A stretch of DNA of 64,000 bases. It comes from Tubiluchus corallicola. Lineage: Eukaryota > Priapulida > Priapulimorpha > Priapulimorphida > Tubiluchidae. Positions 1 through 11,003 of this stretch are shown here, in pieces (within the stretch, counting starts at the first letter, position 1; each line of letters starts with the position of its first letter). The notes under the pieces were generated by a model, which ran no database searches, was not told the origin of the DNA, and was given only the letters and a program-made list of their open reading frames with translations. The DNA lies in contig JAQGDQ010000289.1 in NCBI GenBank assembly GCA_030141605.1, forward strand, positions 127,001-191,000, given 5' to 3'. Both the position numbers and the translations under genes were made by a program.

Positions 1-95
1 ATATAAAGCCTCTAATACCCACTTACTACTAGATGTGTAGGTCTGTGCCATTTCTTTGACAAAATTACCAAGCATACTCTCACCAACTGCTTGTT

Positions 96-121
96 AAGAT
101 TCTGCTTCACAGCAGAATCTT
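96..121. repeat. Perfect 10-bp hairpin
   Basis: AAGATTCTGC and its exact reverse complement GCAGAATCTT flank a six-base loop. No gene is seen in positions 1-350 otherwise. It may be chance or a relic of a small inverted-repeat element. Confidence 0.5.
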
Positions 122-354
122 CTTGATTACTTCCAGTTTTTACAGATTAATTTTTTTATTGTGCCTTTTCATTTCTTTATTAACTCAAAAGTGCACAAAG
201 CTAGGGTCACGAAACTCACAGGACACACTCTTCAGTTAGGGGGATTTCTATTCACATGTGATCGTATCACCCATGTCAAAGGTTACACAGTGAGAGAGGT
301 TGATTTTTTTAGGCTGGTCTCCTTATACAGTTTATAAGCTGATAGTTAATGGAA

Positions 355-435
355 GGGGAAATAACTCAGTTAGTAAGAGTGCCAGAACTTCTGCATCTAA
401 CTTTCAGGGTTCGAATCCCAGTTAAAAACTGGTTC
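355..435 (+). repeat. tRNA-like sequence, probable SINE head
   Basis: An A-box-like TAACTCAGTTAG (362-373) and a perfect B box GGTTCGAATCC (408-418) are spaced as in a tRNA. A D-stem ACTC/GAGT forms and the T-arm pairs partly, but the anticodon stem and acceptor stem do not form. I therefore read it as a tRNA-derived SINE head or tRNA pseudogene, not a working tRNA. The body and tail of the SINE could not be delimited. Confidence 0.5.
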
Positions 436-779
436 GCACATTTTTTTTATTATCTGTGTATGGATCTGATATCCTTTTTCAATCCGCACGGTTTTGACAT
501 TAAGAAAAATGCTTTTGCTGGGTTTTGCTAGTGTCTATAAAATTATATTAATCTGCATTTTCCTTAAAACGAAAGGTCTTCACGAGACAAACCGAGTAGT
601 TTTCCTATTTTGGTACCTAGTAGTATACCAAATGTAGGGTCTCTATGAGAAGAATTGAATGATGTGCATTGATCTGTGTTTGGTTGATCCTTGACCCAGG
701 TGTCACAGCGAAAAGTTACAAGTTGTGATTTCATTAAAAAGGTTAATATAAGAAACAACCATACTTATGTAGGCCTTAC

Positions 780-1160
780 TATTTGTTAATTATTTTGAAA
801 AACATATTTTATTTGTAACTACGAAATAAAAGCTGTTACCTAAAGCACATTCTGTCAAACAAGCAGAACCTTACCACAGAGTTTCAGAGCCCCCAGCGAG
901 GTCAAGGGTCAACTAATCTGGTGGCATGGTAACAGTTAAGTGACTAGTGACAAGTTCCCGCTTTATTTGCACTATTAATGTAAGGCACACCCTGTTATTT
1001 ACATAAACATTGTTAATTATTTTGAATAACACTTTTTATTTGTAAATACAAAACAGCATATGATATAAAAGCATTTGCTGTCACAGAAGCTGAATCTTAC
1101 CACAGTTTTTGACAAGGTCAAAAACGTTCACTAATTTATTTTGTTATAACAGCAAAAATC
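780..1160. repeat. Diverged tandem duplication of about 220 bp
   Basis: Two successive blocks share the order: TGTTAATTATTTTGAA, an ATTTTATTTGTAA-type run, a TATAAAAGC-like or AAATAAAAGC stretch, an AGAA(C/T)CTTACCACAG motif, and GACAAGGTCAA/GAGGTCAAGG. The first block starts near 783 and the second near 1008. The copies are heavily diverged, so this is an old duplication or two copies of one repeat family. Confidence 0.55.
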
Positions 1161-4100
1161 TCTGTTACAAGTATTCTCATGTGTCACCAATTGATTTTAA
1201 CGCTGATTTAAGTGCAAATCCAACATAACATCACACAAAATTCAAAACAAAATTATAGGATTTTTTTACCAAAAGTTGCAGAGTTTTCCAGCAATCACCA
1301 CCTGACCGAAGAAATGGAAATATAAGTGACGGAATTTGACAAAGACAGCACCAAACTGTTTATTAGCCACATGTTAGAACATTAGAAAGTTTAATTTAAC
1401 AGGTAAAGCCACTTTTCCTTGATAATTTAATAAAAGCATAAAATATAGTAATACATGTAATTTCATTTCACCACTCCACGCAAGTTGTTACAAAGACTTA
1501 GTTAAAGCCACTGCAGAAAAACTGTGGTTATACGAAACACAGAGGCAACGAAAGCATTGCGACAGATGACAATGACACACAGCCAACCAAATCAATACGT
1601 GTGCAGGGAAATGCGTCCAGCAGTGATGTAAAATAAAATTAACCACTGAAAAATGTAAACAGCTGACACTCATAAAAAAGAGAATACTGGCTAGTGATTT
1701 GCAGTGGTGGTAAATTACTCTCTTTTTGATTTTGAAACATGATTTCTTAAGTGTCATATGCATTGTAAAATTGACAGTCAACGCATTAACAGCTAGACTT
1801 GTAAATGGAGAAATAATTCCTCTGTGAATCACATCATAAGCAAAGATGTGAGCTCTAATGCTCATACTAGTATTAATGCACACTGGCAAAAAAGCTGTGT
1901 GATCTAGAGAAGACAGTCACTGATTCTCTTCCAGAATAGCATTTCGACAGTGGTAGCACAAAATATAAGATAAAATTAGGCCAATTTGATTCCATTTATT
2001 GCTAAAAAGTGATTAGTGGTCATAGATTGACTGAATTTTTCTGGTAATCATTTGGCTCAGGTCTAAAACTTTATGAAAATCATTCATATTATTTATAGAT
2101 TAACAACTGATAATATTTTAAGTTATATTTTAATTATTTTCTGCTTTGTTCCTGAAGTTAGGCATGATCAAATTAGTTAAAGTCTGTGGAAATCTAAAAA
2201 GAGGTTCACAAACTATCAGAAAAGCCAAGTGCTTTGAAATATTTTAACTTCGTTTAGGGAACAATAGATAAAAAGTATGGATCATGCTATGGAGCTTTGA
2301 TATTTTTTATTGATTATTGTTCACAACAGACATTTTTCTCTTCTATTAAACGTTGCCAGTACCTCCTAAAGCACAACTTTCTATTCATGAAGGACAAAAC
2401 CAGACTGGCTAGCAACTGTAGACTGACTGTTGGTTGTTGTTGAAGACAAGTTTATAATGATGAATAGTCACGGATTAATCATTCTGAAAAAATGTTGGTA
2501 CACAGCCAGACTGCTGTTCTTCCACGAATCCAAGGAGTTTTTGGCATGCCAAAAATCACATAGGATTGCAAATTTTTTTGGAACTGCATGCTAACAAGTT
2601 GGGCGTTTTAACTGCTTTTGGACAATTTTTTAGCATTAACGCTTCTTATTACTGTTTGATTACTTACTGCAAACAGATTAGAATTTTTTGTCTCTGACCT
2701 AATCAGTTTTTTGCTCTATCAAAACTATTACTAAGAAAGTAAGAAATTAACCATCACTGATAAAATGACAAGATAGACTATACATTGTACAATATTGTAT
2801 TACAAATTATTTAGTGATATACAAAACTAAATTTATTTTGGGTGTTTTGGTGGTGAAAGAGTAGCAAAAGCCATCCTGAAATACAAAGGTCCATTATCGA
2901 AGCGTAGCACAATAGGTTATCGATTACTGCCTATGCAATATGCGTTAATCGTTATAATAATGCTAGTGCATTTATTGAATAATGATTACTGAACAAAGAT
3001 CAATAAGAATGTTTGTCTCTAATGAACTCAAATTTTTTTCTTGATTTACACACACTGTTACCTGCAAAGATGCATGCCGACTTAATAACATAGTGTCCAC
3101 TTAATAAAACAACGGATAATAAAACCAGCCCCATTTTAGAACCTTTTAGGCATTACGGAATTACCCCCATGCATTGTTAAGAAAATTTCGTTAATAAAAC
3201 CAGTGCACCATTTAACAAGACCACATTTTCCAGTAATAGGCAACAAAAGCAATAGCAAAATCAACAAATAAAATGTATTTGCAGTAGTTTGCCTGTTTTT
3301 TAAGATAAGCGGTTGAAATTTAAGTCCTGCTTCCTTGATTAAACCCTCTTTTTAGCCAAAGTTACATTGGATTTTAAAGTTAAAGTCAAAGTCGACTGCT
3401 TCTTCATAACCGAATTCTATGTATAGCTGCTTAAATACATTTTAGTCTGTTAAATGAACTTGAATCAATGTTGCACACTTGAGTCATTCTATTATCATGT
3501 GAGTGAGCTGACTGCCCCATATTTTGTTATCATAATTATGGTATTAATTAGGATGAAGCATTTATTCCTTTGAGAATGCACACTCAAGATTGCAAAAGGC
3601 TGTCGCATACAAAAACTGCCATGTATATATTAAGACCAATTATTGTTGGCCCTGTGGTGGTTTTATTAAGCAGCGACAACTGTACAAGTTTTAAGATCAG
3701 TAAACTAGTAAAGGAATTAATAAAGTGGATGCTGAAAAAATGTATGAGACGACTACGAGCGGACACCAGTTGCAACTGATTGAGAAAAAATAAAGTTTAG
3801 AATTCTTTAGCCGTAAGATAAATTATCCATGGAATGAAACACCTCCAGGGTTTAGGAAGCAGTTACATTTACTCAAGTTATTAAGTACATAAATTACATT
3901 GGGGAACGGAACCTTGATTGGATTCAGGAGAAACAAGTACGCAGACTAAATTTTCTTTTACAGTGTGATACTAGTTCCTTAGCTACTACATCTGAATGCA
4001 GCATAATCCCTGTAGATATGTTTTTGCTCAGATGTATAAAACTATCGTTTATCTTTTATTGTGTTTATATACAACACAACAAAGATCGAATATTTTAATA

Positions 4101-4263
4101 ACTTCATTATGGAACCCAATTTTGGGTTCTTTGCACGTGAAGCTACCAAAAATAAAGCCACACTGTAAGCAAAGAACGGTAGAGTAGTTGTGAAGCTGAG
4201 TAACTTTTACTTTTAGTGCATCGCCACCAAAAAACTATTAACAATAATTATAACATATCATAC
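1161..4263. other. Non-coding stretch, no gene recognised
   Basis: This is AT-rich sequence with frequent stops in all frames. A 133-codon minus-strand open frame at 1488-1889 has no recognisable domain or coding character. If the membrane-protein exon at 4264-4519 is real, its later exons should lie here or beyond the left edge, but I could not find a convincing one. Confidence 0.5.
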
Positions 4264-4519
4264 CTTTTTCAGACAAGATTTTTACTGCAAAGGCTGAGCT
4301 AACTACTCCTTTTTCTTGGAGTGATGTAGTAACAAAGTCATGCCAATCGCCTATATATGGCAATGAGTTTTCAGCACTTAGGGCAATTTTCGGTGATGGC
4401 AATATTCCCCATAAGCAATAAATAACTGTGCCTAACACACCAGCAAACACAATGGGCAGAAGTATACTAAACCAAATCGCTGCAAGTGCCAGACATAAAA
4501 ATGTATCTGCTGGTTTCAT
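4264..4519 (-). CDS. Candidate first coding exon of an unidentified membrane protein
   Basis: The frame starts with ATG at 4519 and codes for 85 residues before a good 5' splice site (AAAAAG then GTATGA; exon ends at 4264, phase 1). Residues about 8-41 form a long hydrophobic stretch (FLCLALAAIWFSILLPIVFA and onward), enough for one or two membrane spans. A polar part with a GDWHDF motif follows. The remaining exons would lie further left on the minus strand and were not found. A YY1-like AAGATGGCAGC element lies about 105 bases upstream on the same strand, which fits a transcription start. I do not recognise the family. Confidence 0.45.
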
Positions 4520-4621
4520 ACTTCATGAATTATAAGCTGCTTCACTTCACAAATGTTTTTATAAAGGTAAAATTAGTATCATTAGTATGCCGCATTTTCA
4601 CTAAACAGTTTTTTCACAGAA

Positions 4622-4634
4622 GCTGCCATCTTTA
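4622..4634 (-). promoter_or_regulatory. YY1-like core promoter element
   Basis: The minus strand reads AAGATGGCAGC, the YY1-type element often placed just after animal transcription starts. It sits about 105 bases upstream of the ATG of the membrane-protein exon and points the same way. Confidence 0.35.
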
Positions 4635-4839
4635 GCTTGGGTATTGTGGGATATAAACAAACGCACGTGGTGCAAATTTTTCCACGGTAATTTGCTTTGA
4701 TTGCTTATTGTTTTTGTTATCGTTGTAGTGTTTTTTCCAAATGTGCTTAAAAATAATTAATTTTGTTCCAGAGTTCCGCCAAATTTACGAACGTGACATT
4801 TCAAGGTATATTTCGTGAAAAATGCTTTAGAAAGAACTA

Positions 4840-5630
4840 AATCTGCGTGTATTAGTCTGACCTCTGATTTTCAACCTGACTGTGTATCTTCTCTTGAAGA
4901 ACGCCGTGATACTATAGATCTTATTAACTGTTATAAAGTCATTAGCGCTAGTTCTATTTTTGCGTAGCAACAAATTTTCTTCTAGACCACTACGTGATTT
5001 ACGTGGACACAATTCTAAATTATTTGTACAATTCAATTTATTGCTCAAATACATAAATATAATGTACATTGGCAAAACACAATACAGTACATACATGTCA
5101 AATAGTGTATACATATGAAGTTAATACATAAAAGCTTTGTGCAAAAGCTTATTTTCAGTGTTAGTAATAACAATAATTAACATTTAATTATTAATATAAT
5201 TAACATTTAATTATTAATATAATTAATACAATACTCTCGCACTAATATCAGAGCTAATTTCTTCTCTTTTCGTGTTGTAGGCCCTTGGAATTCATTTAAT
5301 AGTGAAACAGTAGATGCATCAAATCTGCCGCAATTTTGGAAATTGTTGAGGAGAGACTGTCAATAACCGTGTTATGGTTAGGTCTCTTAGATTTCGCAAG
5401 CAAGCAACCAAGGTGCTTCAGCAATCTTCTCTTAGTGCTCATTTCATGTTTGGTGACTTTGGTCAATAATCTGTAATTCATACAGCTATGTACAGTATGT
5501 CACTAATAATGTCAACTGCTGGTGGTTGACTGGTTGTAAAGTCAGACAAAATTTACTGTAAGAGCTCTTTGTATATGGTGGACCTAAGGTACAAGGACGA
5601 TAATATCCTAATAAATCTATTGAATTGAAC
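4840..5630 (+). mobile_element. Decayed LINE 3' end (fragment 1)
   Basis: Broken plus-strand frames carry the usual C-terminal signature of CR1-like LINE reverse transcriptases. A segment like RRDTIDLINCYKVI lies near 4890-4940. After an AT-rich interruption come the FFSFRVVGPWNSF-type motif and the terminal FWKLLRRDC segment ending in a stop near 5362. A 24-bp AT-rich tandem repeat (TAACATTTAATTATTAATAT) is inserted at about 5176-5225. The sequence ending in AATAAATCTATTGAATTGAA near 5630 looks like a LINE tail. Stops and frameshifts make it inactive. Confidence 0.65.
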
Positions 5631-5759
5631 TGAAATATTGAAACTTTTGTAAAATACACACATAAAACGTCCTTAAAATATAAACGCAATTTATAGTCAT
5701 TCTTATGACCTTTCGAATTAATCTGCCCGTGATATGTTTGAAAATTATAAGATAATGCA

Positions 5760-8700
5760 GTCAGAATGAGTGTCCATTGCCAAGACTGATGTCAAACGTC
5801 TACGTGTATGTACTCGTAAATGTCGCAGAGTTAGCTATCTAGATCTTATAAAAAACTTATTCTTTTCTGCCAAATCTTTTGATAGTATCACTGTGCAGCT
5901 TATCTTCCTTCAGCCACATGATATCCTTGCTATCATATCTTTTTTACATATTTTAAACTTTCAAAGCTTTAGCGATATTTTACTCCATTTCTTTTAATTT
6001 GTTTCTATTCTGTAATCTCATTAACTGATTTTTCTTACACTTTTGATGATACCTATAAACAACCTATGTCCAAATCTATTTGACATAACCAGCAGGTGTT
6101 GAATTACGGTGGAATTATTCACCAAAAATGTACTTACTTTTCTTTAAAAGATAAACTGGTAGCTGCTGGTGATGTTTGGTTTTACCATGTCTGCTTGCAA
6201 AACTTATTATAGACAATAGTGAATTTGAATATGCTGTCAGACCTTCAGTAAATTACTCTATTCTGGAAGATTCTGAATATAATTTTGATATTTTTTTGAA
6301 CATCAGTTTGGGGATAATTTTAATAATTTAGATGAAGTTGATCTGTGGCTTACAATTCTTTAATAATTCTAACCAGTTACCAAAATGCAAATATTACGAC
6401 ATTCAACAGTTCTTGTCAATGTATTCAAATATACATTATAATAATAGTTTCTCGATGAATCATTTAAATATTCATAGTTTGGCTGCAAACTATGATCATT
6501 TTACGACACTCCTACATTTGTTGAAAGTTAACTTTTCTGTCATAGCTTTATCTGAGACATGGCTTCATTCTAATTCCTCTGATTTTTCCGTTACAGTTTT
6601 GTTAGTAATAGTCGAGAATATAAAAAAGAAGGTGGTATAGGTTTATACATCAGTAATGATATTAAGTATTCAGTAAGAAATGATATCAGCATCACTAATG
6701 AGATCTTAGAAACAATTGTCATTGAAGTACATGTTAGCAAGCTACAAATGTAATAGTGGGTTCTGTCTACAGACCACCTTGTGAAGATCGACAATGTTTC
6801 ATTGAGCAGTTATCTAATTTATTGTCTACTGTAACCCGTCATAAGAAACAAATTTCTATTCTTAGTGACCTCAATATAAATTTGTTAACCTTCTCAACCC
6901 ATGAAGCTACATCTGATTTTTTAAGTGCCATGATCTCTAATAGCACGTTTTCTGTAATTACCTTATCTACACATGCAACGCCTAATGGTTCAACATTGAT
7001 AGGCAATATTTTTACCAATGTAATTGAACATAAATTCAAATCTAGAAATTTACTTTTTGACATTACTGATTACTTACCCATTTTTCTGATAATTGATTTA
7101 AATGTAACTATATCTCATTTCTTCAAATATAATGCTTTTTTATTTGAACGCTTTTAATGACCGTATTAAATGCCAATTGGCTTCTGACTTGGATAATATT
7201 GACTGGAATGAAGTGTCGTAATAGGTTAAATAACATAATAAAATTTTCTAAATCAAATCATTATCAAAAAATAGAACATATTAAATCTAACTTGAAGAAA
7301 ATATGGATTATTATTATTAAAGAAATAATCAGTCAAATAGAAAATCAAGTTCATATGCTTTCAAAAGTTATGACTAGTTAATAACTGATAATAAGTCTGT
7401 CGCTTGTGCTTTCAACAAAAGTTTCTTGCAGATCGGTAAAAAATTAGTTGAAGAAATTCCAAATACTGGACTTTAACCCTAAAATTTATTTTATGGATAA
7501 TTATCAATCTACTCCTTTCGTCAGTCCTGTTACAGTAAATGAAATAAAATCTACTTGTAAATATTTTAAACTTAATAAAGGGGCAGGTATTGATAATGTT
7601 CTCCCCAAAGTCGTAATTGATTTATTTGATCAGTTAGCTGCTCCTTTAACACATATAATTAATTGCTCATTGACAACAGGAATAATACCTTATCAACTCA
7701 AAAAATCAGTAACTACTCCTTTGTTTAAGGCTAAAGACTCCTTGGATATTAATAAGTATCGACCTATATCATTATTACCTTTTTTGTAAAATATTAGCAA
7801 AAATTGTTTATAAAGGATTGATAGATTACTTGATTATACATAATGTACTTTATAATCATTATTATGGCTTTAGAAAGGGTAGTTCTACACAGTTAGTCCT
7901 GATTAATATAATAAACAACATAGTTAATTCATTAGAACAAAACACTGTTGCCATTGGCATTTTTTGCGACTTCTCAAAGACCTTTGATACAGTTAATCAT
8001 GATGTAATGTTAGATAGGTTATTTTACTATGGCATTAGAGGGGCCGCATACCTATGGTTTACTGATTACCTCAAGAGCCGAACTCAAGTAGTCAGGTGTA
8101 ACAGTGTCCTTTCCAATGAAGCAATAGCCACACATAGAGTACTCCAGGGGTCCATTTTGGGACGCCTGCTGTTTTTTAATATATATATATATATATTATT
8201 GACCTGCAAAACTGTATTACTGACAACGGAAAGGTCTTCCAATTTGCTGATGACACAAGTATTTTCTTTAAGATCAATAGTGAGTTACTGGACTAATGTC
8301 ATTAATAATGAACTCAGTAAAATTTCAGCATGGTTTAAGATCAATAAATGAGCATTAAATCCAACTAAAACTAAATACATTTTATTCAGAGCTCATAACA
8401 GACGCATAAATATAAATGGTATTATAAAAATTGGTGGTGGTGCTGTAGAACAAGTAAATAAAATGAAGTTCTTAGGTGTTACTTTAAATAAACATTTAGA
8501 TTGGAAACCACACTTGAATATGGTTCATCCAGAAATTGCTAAAAACATTTAGTTAATCAGTTGAGTTAAACATTGTTTTGCCAAAGAACATCTTATCACA
8601 CTTTATAATTGTCTAGTACTGCCATACTTAACCAGCTGTAATATACTTTGCAGACACACCTACTCTTCATCTCTACTTAAATTAAACTTTCTATAACTTA

Positions 8701-9375
8701 AGTTCATAAGATTTATAGGTGATTTGAACAAACCTGCCCACGTTGGTCTTAATCTTTTCAAGAACTATTCTATCAAAGTACTAAATGATCTAATGAATTT
8801 GAATTTCCCCTATTTACATGTACAAAGCAGAACAATTCCCGTTTTCTTTTTATATTCAACAAGCTCTAACGAATTTCTTATTAAGTATTGCAGGACTGAT
8901 ACGGCAAGACACTTCATCACTAACACTGGCCCTAGACTTTGGAATAACATCAATGAATACATAAAAAAAAATATTATCTATAAATAACTTCAAAAGAAAT
9001 TTTCAATGTGAAATCTTCTCTATTTATATTGAATAAATCAATTGGACTAATTACGCTGCTAGCTCTGTCGGATTCCATCACGTTGCTGGCTATATCGATT
9101 TCTATAGTTCGCATTACTTCATATAGTTACCATTGCATCTTTCTCTATATTCTCCTTCGGCTTTTCTTTTCTACTTCCTTACACTCTGTTTTACTCTTCT
9201 CAATCCATATTCATTTGGGGTGCTCTCAACAAGTAATTACTTCATGAGTATCCCACGTGTCATTTAAGCTTGGCATCTTCGGTACATAATAAATATCTTA
9301 TTAAATTCTTTGGAAGCTGCTATGCTGTAATGATTGTTGTGGATGTATTTAATAAATAAATGAAATAATTAATGA
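5760..9375 (+). mobile_element. Decayed CR1/L2-like non-LTR retrotransposon
   Basis: Read in order on the plus strand: a WFYHVCLQNLL motif near 6175, as in the N-terminal zinc-finger part of CR1-group ORF2; an AP-endonuclease region (6340-7150) with NIHSL, IALSETWL and GSVYRPP; and a reverse transcriptase (7448-8350) with KGAGIDN, YRPISLLP, GFRKGSST, DFSKTFDTVNH and QGSILG. The catalytic FADDT lies in another frame near 8255. The C-terminal LGVTL and GPRLWNN motifs reach to about 8987. A tail with AATAAATAAATGAAAT ends near 9375. Several frameshifts, stops and an (AT)n run at 8180-8195 show it is dead. The 5' boundary is uncertain. Confidence 0.8.
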
Positions 9376-10247
9376 AATTATTGGCAATACCAGTAGCGAA
9401 ATGTACATTTGGGGGGTCCTGCTGCAAAATAATCCAGTGGGCCCCTTCATTGAAAGGTAAAACTTTTTGGTAGTTCTATCTGATGCACTACAATTTTTAA
9501 AATCAGTTATCAAACTGTCACAACTTGCCTTTAATTTCTTTTCTTTGCCAGTTTCGTGTTGGCTTTTTTTATTATTATTATAATGTTAATTTTTAATATG
9601 CTAAACGTTTTAATACATTACTGGGTTAAAAAATCACTAAAATACCAGGGTGTAAAACTCTGGAACTCATTACCGTCTCATATCACTAACTCTTGTACCC
9701 TCAGTATATTAGCCAAAAGATATAAAAGAAAATTATTGTCAGCTTATGCCATCAATCAAATGTTAAGCAAATCAATTTTATTTTGACTTGTTTCATTTCA
9801 TTTCGTAGATTTTGTTATGCTTTCTTTATTAGCCAGACTTGTCGTTCTGTGCGTGCCAAATGTTCTACATTTTTAATATAGTCTTGAGTTAGTTTGAGTT
9901 GTTTTTAATTTCTTCACTTGACAGATTTTAATTTTGTTTCCAAGATTATTTGCTTACTGCCCAAACTGAAAATACTACACATACATTGAGTGGAATTATA
10001 ATTTATCATTGTCAAGTGTCCTGCATTTTTTTATTTAGTCTTTATTTATTTTGAGTTATCTCATTGATAGACCTTTTGATTTTCGTTTGTTTTTGCTTTG
10101 TCATTGTACATATTGCACAAATTTGAGTTTTATGCAAATATTTACTTTCATAATTACCATTTTCATATACAACATGCTGCTTCTCAAATGTCATGTTGTT
10201 TTATTATTATTATGTTATATCATTTAGTTTTGTTTTTGCTTTACTTA

Positions 10248-10679
10248 CCGTATTTTCCCATGTATAAGAGACCCTTGTGTATAAGAGACCCCTTCAATTT
10301 TTAGGCAAAAATTCTGGAAAAAAGTTTTTTGGTAATGAATAACTTTATTCATCATAGAAATCATTAAATTCCTCATCACTCTCATCAAAAATATCAACTG
10401 GAGTCAGACCTTCAGCAATTCCAGCCAGTTCATCATCAGAGGAGTCACTCTGCTCAAAAATGGCATTGTCCTCTGTGCCGTTCATGGCATTGGAGATGCC
10501 ACACTTCTTGATAGATTTAATAATGACCTCTGGCTTTACACCATTCCATGCCTTGAGGACCCAGCTGCAGACTTCTCCAAGGGTTGGCTTACTCCCATGT
10601 AGAGAGAGCTAAGAGACCCCCTATTTTTATAGTGAAAATTCTGAGCAAAAAAGGGTCTCTTATACATGGGAAAATACAG
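10248..10679 (-). mobile_element. Pogo/Tigger-like DNA transposon, internally deleted
   Basis: The 432-bp element has near-perfect terminal inverted repeats of about 27 bp (C(C/T)GTATTTTCCCATGTATA and onward). It is flanked by TA on both sides (10246-10247 and 10680-10681), the target duplication of Tc1/mariner/pogo elements. An ATAAGAGACCCC motif is repeated just inside both ends. The interior keeps only the last 81 codons of a minus-strand transposase, so it cannot move by itself. Confidence 0.8.
10345..10590 (-). pseudogene. C-terminal remnant of pogo-like transposase
   Basis: A minus-strand frame of 81 codons ends in a proper TAA at 10345-10347. It reads KPTLGEVCSW near its start, then VKPEVIIKSIKKCGISNAMN and an acidic tail rich in DDE/SDEE. 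The pattern of a K-S-F/I-x-x-CGI-x-A-L/M-x-G-x-E-D segment followed by an acidic end is typical of pogo/Tigger transposases after the DDE domain. The helix-turn-helix and catalytic domains are deleted, leaving a bare end fragment between the inverted repeats. Confidence 0.75.
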
Positions 10680-11003
10680 TAATTGTCCCTTGTAATAAGG
10701 GACTTTTGCATTCTTTTTCTTTATTATGCTAAAATGAACTTCATTGAAGGAATTTCTAAAATCAATAGTGTTATAAATGAACTCTAATCCAGCCATGTAC
10801 AAAAGGTATTAAATTTGTAAATAGGGATGGTTGACTTAGTTGACCGTATAGTCTTTCGCCACTCTTTCTCCATACAGTTAAGCTTTTTTTAACACAAGTG
10901 GGTTACTAACAATATCTATTAGTTTGTAAATTGTCAAAATTATTACTATGTCTGTCGTGTACTGTAAAACTTAAAGGAGACGAATAAACAATCTTAATCT
11001 TAA

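Larger units (their letters stand above)
9556..11003 (+). mobile_element. LINE 3' end (fragment 3), split by a pogo-like insertion
   Basis: An open frame to 9786 ends with the LINE reverse transcriptase C-terminal signature GVKLWNSLPSHI followed by a basic tail. It is followed by a long 3' untranslated stretch and a simple tail AATAAACAATCTTAATCTTA near 10983-11002. A pogo-like DNA transposon (10248-10679) lies inside this 3' stretch and so arrived later. The rest of the reverse transcriptase is missing, as expected for a 5'-truncated LINE copy. The upstream boundary is uncertain. Confidence 0.6.

Noticed and set aside
355-435. Functional tRNA gene
   Set aside because: A and B boxes are present, but the anticodon and acceptor stems cannot form.
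1488-1889. 133-codon minus-strand open frame
   Set aside because: No recognisable motif, irregular composition, no codon-like constraint; probably chance in non-coding DNA.
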